Of a DNA stretch of 5,170 nucleotides, positions 1 to 5,170 are shown piece by piece (the first letter of the stretch is position 1; each line of letters opens with the position of its first letter). The notes below the pieces were generated by a model. The model ran no database searches, was not told the origin of the DNA, and was given only the letters and a program-made list of their open reading frames with translations. Source of the DNA: a bacterium (GTDB taxonomy: Bacteria > JALSQH01). Location of the stretch: NCBI GenBank assembly GCA_027004335.1, contig JALTID010000029.1, positions 1 through 5,170 on the forward strand. Reading direction: 5' to 3'. The translations under genes and the position numbers were made by a program.

Positions 1-839
1 ATCTTGGAACAATTTCATGCTTACTTTCAAAAAATGATGTGGCAATTTTAGATGAACTTGATCACGCGTCCATCATTGATGGGGTGAGGTTAAGCAGGGC
101 CAGCAGAGTGGTGTTTGGACATAATGATATGAGTGATCTGGAGAAAAAACTACAGGTGATCCCCCGGGATAATGGAAAGTTGATAATTGTTGATGGGCTC
201 TTCAGTATGGAGGGGGATATTGCGGATATTCCGGGGATCGTGGAACTTGCCAGGAAATATAATGCAAGGGTGCTTGTTGATGAGGCTCATTCTATAGGAG
301 TTTTTGGAGCGAATGGTGAAGGGGTTGTAGCAGAATTTGGTTTGACTGATGAGGTGGATCTGATCACAGGGACTTTCAGCAAATCTCTCTCATCCCAAGG
401 TGGGTTCACGGCTTCTTCGAAAGATGTGATTGAATATGTAAAACATAATGGAAGAGCAATGATCTTTTCAGCTTCTCTTACTCCTGCCAATACTGCTGCT
501 GCACTTGCCGCTCTCCGAATATTAAGAAAGGAAAAATGGAGGGTTAAAAAAGTTAGAGAAAACGGAGATTATGTAAGGGAAAAATTCAGAGAGATGGGGA
601 TAGATGTTGGTCTAAGCGTTTCTCCTGTTATTCCTATAATTATTGGGTCTCCAGAAAAAACCATTTTCTTCTGGCAGGAGCTTTTAAAGAGAAAAATTTA
701 TGTTAATCCTGTTTTTCCACCTGCTGTTCCTCCTGACAGGAGTATGCTCAGGGTTAGTGTGATGGCAACTCATACCAGGGATGATCTTGATTATTTAATT
801 AACGCAGTTAGAGAAGTCAGAGGTATGATTCTTGTTTGA
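1..839 (+). CDS. Alpha-oxoamine synthase, serine palmitoyltransferase-like (5'-truncated)
   Basis: This is a PLP-dependent enzyme of the family that condenses an amino acid with an acyl-CoA or acyl-ACP and releases CO2 (SPT, BioF, KBL, HemA). The frame is open to the window edge, with the first full codon at base 3. About 278 residues are visible; the family is usually about 390-400, so roughly 110-120 N-terminal residues are missing. The GTG at 39 is internal, because the family motif continues before it. Counting from base 3, visible motifs are DELDHAS (17-23), the PLP-contacting DEAH (93-96) and TGTFSKSL, with the presumed Schiff-base lysine at 127. These are followed by SQGGF, MIFSASLTPAN and NPVFPPAVPP, then RVSVMATHT. 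The TFSKS...GGF and FSAS..PA patterns resemble SPT-like enzymes; BioF and KBL usually carry a GK at the lysine. The family is secure. The acyl substrate and product are inferred; a BioF- or KBL-like activity remains possible. The gene is convergent with the transport operon, so it is not co-transcribed with it. Confidence 0.88.
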   Translation, partial: LGTISCLLSKNDVAILDELDHASIIDGVRLSRASRVVFGHNDMSDLEKKLQVIPRDNGKLIIVDGLFSMEGDIADIPGIVELARKYNARVLVDEAHSIGVFGANGEGVVAEFGLTDEVDLITGTFSKSLSSQGGFTASSKDVIEYVKHNGRAMIFSASLTPANTAAALAALRILRKEKWRVKKVRENGDYVREKFREMGIDVGLSVSPVIPIIIGSPEKTIFFWQELLKRKIYVNPVFPPAVPPDRSMLRVSVMATHTRDDLDYLINAVREVRGMILV

Positions 840-840
840 G

Positions 841-869
841 AAAAAGAGGGGAGTTCCCCCCTATTTTTT
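841..869. terminator. Bidirectional intrinsic terminator between convergent genes
   Basis: The left arm is AAAAAGAGGGG (841-851), the loop AGTTCC (852-857) and the right arm CCCCTATTTTT (858-868). Five A-T pairs, one G/A mismatch and five pairs of A-T and G-C type (AGGGG/CCCCT) make the stem. The T tract at 864-869 serves plus-strand transcripts ending after the synthase stop at 839. The A tract at 841-845 gives a U tract for minus-strand transcripts leaving the barrel gene. The right arm overlaps the barrel stop codon (868-870). Pairing was read by eye and no folding energy was computed. Confidence 0.75.
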
Positions 870-2457
870 AGAAATCAGTTTCAGCCTGCAGGTATACCTG
901 CTGCATATCTTTCATTTTGGCGAAGAAGGAGTTTCCACTTCCTCCCATAAAAATAGCTCCCAGAGCGATGTCTATACCGTCGTAGGGGAGGTACTCTAAT
1001 TTTGGACCACCAAAGATTCCTGTGCTGATGTCATCTTGCAATTTTCCATATTTGATTAAATGGATTAATGTTCCTCCCTCTACACTTCCTCCTCCAGCAA
1101 GGGAAAATTTAAATTTACCCTCCAGGAAACTTTTATCAAACTCAAGCATTAAGTAATCGTTAAGATTTGTTGCTCCCTGTTCAAAAAAGAAGCCCCTTGC
1201 AAATTGAGCTTCAAGATGATATCCGCCTTTGAAAATATACTCTGCGCCTAACGTGTATTTGAGGAAAGGTCTGTCAAGGAAAGGTAATTCACTGCTTTTG
1301 TATTTTATTGTGAATTGATGGTTATTAACTAATTCTGTCATTCCATTTGTGAGCATCCAATTGGAATCAGGGTAGATGTAGGTAATATCGAATTTGTAGG
1401 GAATAAAATAACCAGCCTCTCCCCAAACTCCTATCCCACTAATATCCGCTTTAAAATCTGCACCAATTACGTGGTAATGAGGATATGCAAGGGTTACATC
1501 AGTTCTAATATCCACAGGAAGTTGATCTCCTGCAAGAATTGCAGCACCTACTCCTATTTTATTTCCAGGAGCAACTCCTTCTAACTCCTTCTCAATGGTC
1601 TTATTCAACTCATCATGGTTAGCTATTGTTATTTTCACTCTTCTGGGCAGTGGGAATTCGCTGTAGCCGTTGAAATAACTGAGGTGAAAGTCTGTTTCAA
1701 AAAAATTAAATGATAATCTAATTCCGCTTTCTGAATACTTTGGATAAAATGGATTGTGATGGACATATTCATTTGTTTCCCGTGTTATGGAGAACTTATT
1801 GGCGAAAATTTGTAAGAAAGGATTGTCTTGAGGGAAGAGACCATTTTCCTCTATCTGCTTTATTTCTCCAGGCTCAGGAACCTTCATTTTCATCGGCATT
1901 TCCATATTGGGAAATAAGGCAGGTTTATGTGCAGGAATCCAGACTGCCTGGATCTTGTTAAAATAATCATTGTCAGGATAGTAGTTAAAATTGAACATCG
2001 TAATAGGGATCCTTTTACTGAAATCAAGAGGGTCTGATAGATCATGTGGATTCAGAGTACTTGTTGGATTCAGCATATCAGCAGTTCCCCATTCCACGAC
2101 CTGTTTCCCCAATGTTGCATCCATATTTTCAAAGATGATTGAATTAACTGTTATATAACTTTCCCAAATATCAAATTCAACTGGATCAACTTTTTCTCTA
2201 ACCTGAGTATCTTCAAATGAAGCCACCTTCGTTGCATCAAAGTATCTTCCCTCCACACTTGTGTAGAATGAAACATTGTCACTTATATCAGATGAAAGTT
2301 TCAGTGTGAGGATATCTTCTCTGTTGTAGAAATTGCAGTACGGTTTTTTGAACATGGACCTCAGGTCAATTTTAAGGCTTCCATTTATGGAAGTATCAGC
2401 GTTAAGAGATGTAAAAAATAGCAGGAGAGTTAGCAGCAGGAAGAGATGTTTTTTCAT
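868..2457 (-). CDS. DUF1302-like outer-membrane beta-barrel protein
   Basis: Predicted outer-membrane channel or receptor and last gene of the operon. I place the start at the ATG at 2457 (529 aa), because a GGAGG lies 5 nt upstream and the protein then begins with a clean signal peptide. That peptide is MKKHLFLLL followed by a Leu/Phe-rich core, with likely cleavage after SLNA at residue 20. An in-frame ATG at 2469 would add MEEK but lies on top of that ribosome binding site. The mature protein has many alternating-hydrophobicity, aromatic-rich strands and ends in Phe (YLQAETDF), as is typical of BAM-inserted barrels. The segment LGKQVVEWGTADMLNPTSTL, about residues 116-135 from this start and followed by NPHDLSDP, resembles the conserved N-terminal block of DUF1302 barrels. 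One cysteine is visible (PYCNFY, near the N-terminus). Substrate unknown. Its position after the RND and LolA-like genes suggests it is the outer-membrane partner of that pump, though a lipid-receiving or purely structural role is equally open. Confidence 0.82.
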   Translation of the reverse strand: MKKHLFLLLTLLLFFTSLNADTSINGSLKIDLRSMFKKPYCNFYNREDILTLKLSSDISDNVSFYTSVEGRYFDATKVASFEDTQVREKVDPVEFDIWESYITVNSIIFENMDATLGKQVVEWGTADMLNPTSTLNPHDLSDPLDFSKRIPITMFNFNYYPDNDYFNKIQAVWIPAHKPALFPNMEMPMKMKVPEPGEIKQIEENGLFPQDNPFLQIFANKFSITRETNEYVHHNPFYPKYSESGIRLSFNFFETDFHLSYFNGYSEFPLPRRVKITIANHDELNKTIEKELEGVAPGNKIGVGAAILAGDQLPVDIRTDVTLAYPHYHVIGADFKADISGIGVWGEAGYFIPYKFDITYIYPDSNWMLTNGMTELVNNHQFTIKYKSSELPFLDRPFLKYTLGAEYIFKGGYHLEAQFARGFFFEQGATNLNDYLMLEFDKSFLEGKFKFSLAGGGSVEGGTLIHLIKYGKLQDDISTGIFGGPKLEYLPYDGIDIALGAIFMGGSGNSFFAKMKDMQQVYLQAETDF

Positions 2458-2462
2458 TTTTT

Positions 2463-2467
2463 CCTCC
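2463..2467 (-). promoter_or_regulatory. Shine-Dalgarno of the barrel gene, deciding its start
   Basis: On the minus strand the junction reads TGATGGAGGAAAAAATG. The GGAGG (2467-2463) sits 5 nt before the ATG at 2457-2455 and overlaps the earlier ATG at 2469-2467. No comparable site serves the earlier ATG at a suitable distance, so the downstream ATG is the better start. The site lies immediately past the LolA-like stop codon (2471-2469), so terminating ribosomes could reinitiate here. Confidence 0.7.
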
Positions 2468-2468
2468 A

Positions 2469-3224
2469 TCAGTAACGGATATGACTTCTCCTGAGCATTC
2501 TTTTAGTGAAGAGCCTCTGAGGAAGCCCGACATCGAATTTTACATTTTCTGTGACCACCTCAGTTTTGTGACCTGTTAGGTGATTTTCCATTACCATGTG
2601 CATAATTGTCCAGTATTTTCCAACCCTTTTACTTTCAAGATTTGCAAGGGTCTTTTCTAATTCCCCTGCTTTGTTGTAAAAATCTATTTTCCTTGGAAGG
2701 GATGTCTTTTTATCAACCACCATTATCTCTTTGCTGTAGCTAACATCTGCGTCTGGTTTTGGAGTTAAGAGAAGAGTAACTGTATCATTATCTTCCTTTA
2801 AAATTTTTGCATTGAATTTTTCTGTAAGCTTATTCATTGTCATATCTTCATAGGTGAAATCTGTTCCCATAAAATTCTCATTTTTGGCAGATGATGCTAT
2901 CCTTCTTATTTTGTGAAAAGCTGGCATGTAAAGATACATTTCGGTGTCTGATAAACTTAGAAATGTTACATTCTTAACATCAGCGGGAGAGAGAAACCTC
3001 GTCAGTTTTAAATCTTCTCCTTTCTGCCACATTTTGGTCTTTCTAATTTTTTTTACTCCACTTTTGTCAATCAGGATCATGGTACCTGTGCTTACTCTGT
3101 CTTTGGGAGCGTTCACTGCCTGCTCCACTTTTTTTTGCCACTCTTTGGCAGTTTCCGCAAATACATACGATGCAAGGAATAATCCAAAGATAAGCGTAAG
3201 TAACACTGCTACAAATCTTTTCAT
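2469..3224 (-). CDS. LolA-like periplasmic outer-membrane lipoprotein-sorting family protein
   Basis: Secreted protein of 251 aa, resembling the LolA-like family (PF17131 type) often annotated 'outer membrane lipoprotein-sorting protein'. Members have the LolA/LolB half-barrel fold, which shields a lipid or other hydrophobic ligand in the periplasm. A signal peptide spans residues 1-23 (MKRFVAVLLTLIFGLFLASY, then VFA before ETAKEW). There is no lipobox cysteine and no cysteine at all, so a soluble periplasmic form is expected. Family hallmarks are RFLSPADVKNVTFLS (76-90), MYLYMPAFHKIRRIA (96-110) and NFMGTDFTYEDM (117-128). Later come a KEIMVVDKKTSLPRKIDFY strand pair (165-183) and a basic C-terminus. 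The start is supported by AGGAGG 6 nt upstream. The gene lies 13 nt after the transporter and overlaps the barrel's first possible ATG by one base. It probably hands cargo between pump and barrel. It is unlikely to be canonical LolA, because such RND-linked paralogs are separate from the LolCDE pathway. The cargo is unknown. Confidence 0.87.
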   Translation of the reverse strand: MKRFVAVLLTLIFGLFLASYVFAETAKEWQKKVEQAVNAPKDRVSTGTMILIDKSGVKKIRKTKMWQKGEDLKLTRFLSPADVKNVTFLSLSDTEMYLYMPAFHKIRRIASSAKNENFMGTDFTYEDMTMNKLTEKFNAKILKEDNDTVTLLLTPKPDADVSYSKEIMVVDKKTSLPRKIDFYNKAGELEKTLANLESKRVGKYWTIMHMVMENHLTGHKTEVVTENVKFDVGLPQRLFTKRMLRRSHIRY

Positions 3225-3230
3225 TTTCTA

Positions 3231-3236
3231 CCTCCT
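3231..3236 (-). promoter_or_regulatory. Strong Shine-Dalgarno of the LolA-like gene
   Basis: The minus strand reads TAACAGGAGGTAGAAAATG from the transporter stop into the LolA-like start. The six-base AGGAGG is a near-perfect anti-SD match, 6 nt before the ATG and 1 nt after the upstream TAA. It fixes the start at 3224 and suggests efficient, possibly coupled, translation of this gene. Confidence 0.8.
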
Positions 3237-3237
3237 G

Positions 3238-5170
3238 TTATTTTCTAAGAAATTTAAGTTTAAAGCCAAGAACCACAGCGGGATAGATTGTGATTGCACC
3301 GAGGGCGCTCCACAGCATTGTAAGGGCGACCAGAATCCCCAGCATTTTTAGAGGTCCCATAGATGAGAAAATCAAAACCAGAAAACCTAAAGCCACTGTC
3401 AAAGAGTTGACAAAAATACCCACACCTGTTGTTGACATGGTGTTGCGAATAGCATCTTCTTCTGAAAGGCCGCTTGTAACCTCCTCCTTGAGTCTTGTTA
3501 TAAAGTGAATGGTGTAGTCAATTCCTATACCAACTGCTATACTTCCAAAGAGAATTGTACCTGTATCAAGTGGCATGTGAAAGATAGCCATGATGAGAAA
3601 ATTTACCATTATTGTGAAAACAATAGCAGAGAGTGAAAAAATACCTCCCACCAGAGACTTAAGCTGAATACTTAGCATGATAAATACAAGAAGTATGGCT
3701 ATGCCAACGCTGCTTGCCATGTTGATCTTCAAGTCTCTCCTCATCTTTTCCATGATCTTTGAAGTTCCTGCCTGTGCTGCGAAGAGGTGAACATCGGGTT
3801 GAGGTTTTTTAATCCCTGCTGAGACTGCGATCTTCTTAGGTATAAACCATACTGAATCATTTATCATGGAGATATCACCTTTTATAACTCCTTGATCTTC
3901 CTCATTAAGTTTGCTGAACCATGGCAAAAGCACCGTGAAATGTGCCACTCTGTATGTGTTAAGGTTGTTCTGGAATACTCCTATTAGAGAATCTGCAAGG
4001 TCACTCAGATCGTCTTTATTTTTAGCGGGGAAGAGTTTTGTCAGTTTTTCAGCAAGAGTATCTTCTTCTCCTGAAATTATTAGAGGAAGAAGATTAAGCA
4101 CTTTTTTCTGGTCTTCAGGTTTTAATGTCACCTCCGCTTCATCGCTGTTAAGATAGGCTAAAATATCTTTTTTGATTTCTCCTGTAGCTTCGGGGGGATA
4201 TAGCTGAGGCTGTGATAAATATTTTTTAAGCTCCACGAAGAAATTATTCCTAGGGTAGGTAAGCTTTAAATTTTTATAGCTTTTCTGAAAATAGGAAATG
4301 TCCCATTTGAGGGTATTACTTATTTTTTTAAGCTTCCAGTCTGTCAGGGTTTTTCTCTTTTTTCCTGGAAGTTTTTTTATCTGATCAGGAGAAATTTCAT
4401 AAAAGTCTTTTGGTGCCTTACCGAGATAATTATCAATGGCATTAACAACGCTAGCTATATATTTTGTATCCAGTTTATCAATGAATCCCTGGAGAAATGC
4501 ATCCTTATTATCAGAGGTTACCATCTGGTTTACTTCGCTTTTACCTTCTATGAAGAACCACAACTGTGCAACTTTTTCTTCTGTATCGGGGATTCCTTTG
4601 GTCCCATTCATATTGTAGTTTAGTTCTGCTATCAGATCCGCGATTGACTGAGGGTTTTTAGAATGTGGAGTAACTTTTAATTCTTTTGCAAGGTCATACA
4701 TTTCTCTAAGAATCGCTGGATTTTTAATCCCATTTTTGCTTTTGAATAAAATACCATATGGTATTGAGCCCCCAAATTTTTTCTCCATAAAAGCTTCTGC
4801 CTGTCTTGGTGGGCTTTTTTCTGGATAATAGTTCATTATATTTACTTCTGTTGTTAGTTTTGTCATAAATCCAGCTGCCACTAGTACTATTATTCCGCCT
4901 GTTACTACAATGAAAATTTCGTGATGCACCACATAATGACCGATGGCATCCAGGATTTTTTCCAGCCATAGAGGAGCATGACCACCACTTCTTCTTTTTT
5001 TCGGAACGGGAAGCAATTCCAGGAGAGGTGGAACTAACAACATTGTCAAAATTAAGGAAAAAATTATCCCTATGGAAGCAAATAAGCCAAAGTCTTTTAC
5101 TGATATTAGAGAGGCGGAGAGCATTGAGATAAATCCAACAAAAGTAGTCAGAGCAGCCATGATAATAGGG
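3238..5170 (-). CDS. RND superfamily MMPL-type (HAE3-like) transporter, N-terminally truncated
   Basis: Inner-membrane, proton-driven exporter of the RND superfamily, of the MMPL/HAE3 type that moves lipids and hydrophobic compounds. The frame is open past the window edge; the ATG at 5160 is internal, since codons for P-I-I precede it. From that Met, 640 residues are visible. They hold the end of the first membrane bundle (helices about 3-18 and 24-48), a basic cytoplasmic linker (PKKRRSGGH) and a helix at 81-99. A periplasmic domain of about 380 residues follows, then five C-terminal helices (about 481-500, 503-527, 533-553, 578-599, 604-632). GIGIDYTIHF (544-553) is the RND transmembrane motif with the charged Asp548 next to Tyr549. 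LTTFVGF (4-10) and LTVALGF (587-593) are the matching parts of the two internal RND repeats. NIMNYYPEKSP (107-117) and SIADLIAELNYNMNG (172-186) match the usual second periplasmic domain. Residues about 236-445 are extra Lys-rich sequence. It is followed by the LolA-like and barrel genes, so export towards the outer membrane is inferred. The substrate is unknown. Confidence 0.9.
   Translation of the reverse strand, partial: PIIMAALTTFVGFISMLSASLISVKDFGLFASIGIIFSLILTMLLVPPLLELLPVPKKRRSGGHAPLWLEKILDAIGHYVVHHEIFIVVTGGIIVLVAAGFMTKLTTEVNIMNYYPEKSPPRQAEAFMEKKFGGSIPYGILFKSKNGIKNPAILREMYDLAKELKVTPHSKNPQSIADLIAELNYNMNGTKGIPDTEEKVAQLWFFIEGKSEVNQMVTSDNKDAFLQGFIDKLDTKYIASVVNAIDNYLGKAPKDFYEISPDQIKKLPGKKRKTLTDWKLKKISNTLKWDISYFQKSYKNLKLTYPRNNFFVELKKYLSQPQLYPPEATGEIKKDILAYLNSDEAEVTLKPEDQKKVLNLLPLIISGEEDTLAEKLTKLFPAKNKDDLSDLADSLIGVFQNNLNTYRVAHFTVLLPWFSKLNEEDQGVIKGDISMINDSVWFIPKKIAVSAGIKKPQPDVHLFAAQAGTSKIMEKMRRDLKINMASSVGIAILLVFIMLSIQLKSLVGGIFSLSAIVFTIMVNFLIMAIFHMPLDTGTILFGSIAVGIGIDYTIHFITRLKEEVTSGLSEEDAIRNTMSTTGVGIFVNSLTVALGFLVLIFSSMGPLKMLGILVALTMLWSALGAITIYPAVVLGFKLKFLRK

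Noticed and set aside
39-41. GTG as a possible true start of the synthase gene
   Set aside because: The frame is open to the window edge, and the preceding codons (LGTISCLLSKND) continue the family alignment into DELDHAS. A start here would delete the N-terminal third of the enzyme.
840-867. Possible small gene or promoter in the intergenic gap
   Set aside because: The gap is only 28 bp, lies between convergent genes and is accounted for by the terminator hairpin.
1573-1592. Two tandem copies of AACTCCTTCT
   Set aside because: On the coding strand this is AGAAGGAGTT twice, inside the barrel gene. It contains SD-like AGGAG, but no suitable start codon follows. Two copies are too few to call a functional repeat.
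2944-3351. Plus-strand open frame antisense to the LolA-like and RND genes
   Set aside because: It spans the junction of two well-supported minus-strand genes and its translation matches no recognisable family. It is a frame shadow. The other short opposite-strand frames (287-490, 1740-1961, 3290-3508, 3911-4156, 4436-4618) were rejected for the same reason.
4724-4969. Minus-strand 81-codon frame inside the RND gene
   Set aside because: It is a different reading frame wholly inside the transporter's helix and periplasmic coding region, with no ribosome binding site I could support and no family resemblance.
5158-5160. ATG at 5160 as the true start of the RND transporter
   Set aside because: The frame continues to the window edge with P-I-I before the Met, as expected inside an RND membrane helix. 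Starting here would also lose the first helices and the first periplasmic domain.

Overview
This is an AT-rich bacterial window (about 40% GC by eye). It comes from a diderm, Gram-negative-type organism: three consecutive minus-strand genes look like an inner-membrane transporter, a periplasmic protein and an outer-membrane beta-barrel. All genes favour A/T-ending and AGA/AGG codons, and no base-composition break is obvious. The sequence alone does not fix a phylum.

Layout. The plus-strand gene at the left edge is the 3' two-thirds of a PLP-dependent alpha-oxoamine synthase. Its motifs resemble the serine palmitoyltransferase-like branch more than BioF or KBL; its 5' end lies outside the window. 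It converges on a minus-strand operon, and the 28-bp gap between them is filled by a hairpin with A/T tracts on both sides, a likely bidirectional terminator. Reading leftwards from the right edge, the operon is: a large RND/MMPL-family transporter (5' end outside the window), a LolA-like periplasmic protein of the 'outer membrane lipoprotein-sorting' type, and a DUF1302-like beta-barrel. The transporter and the LolA-like gene are 13 nt apart, with a strong Shine-Dalgarno filling the gap. The LolA-like and barrel genes meet at a TGATG junction. No RNA gene, mobile element, CRISPR array or gene-free stretch over 300 bp is visible.

How the genes may work together. The trio has one member for each envelope layer: an RND pump of the type that moves lipids and hydrophobic molecules, a periplasmic carrier of the LolA/LolB fold, and an outer-membrane barrel. 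The simplest reading is a trans-envelope route for a hydrophobic cargo. Similar MMPL, LolA-like (or DUF1329) and DUF1302 sets recur in bacteria, but I know of no firmly established substrate. The neighbouring synthase of SPT type raises the untested idea that the cargo is a sphingolipid-like or other acyl-amine lipid. The transporter also has a second periplasmic region about 200 residues longer than I expect for its family, which may be specific to this system.
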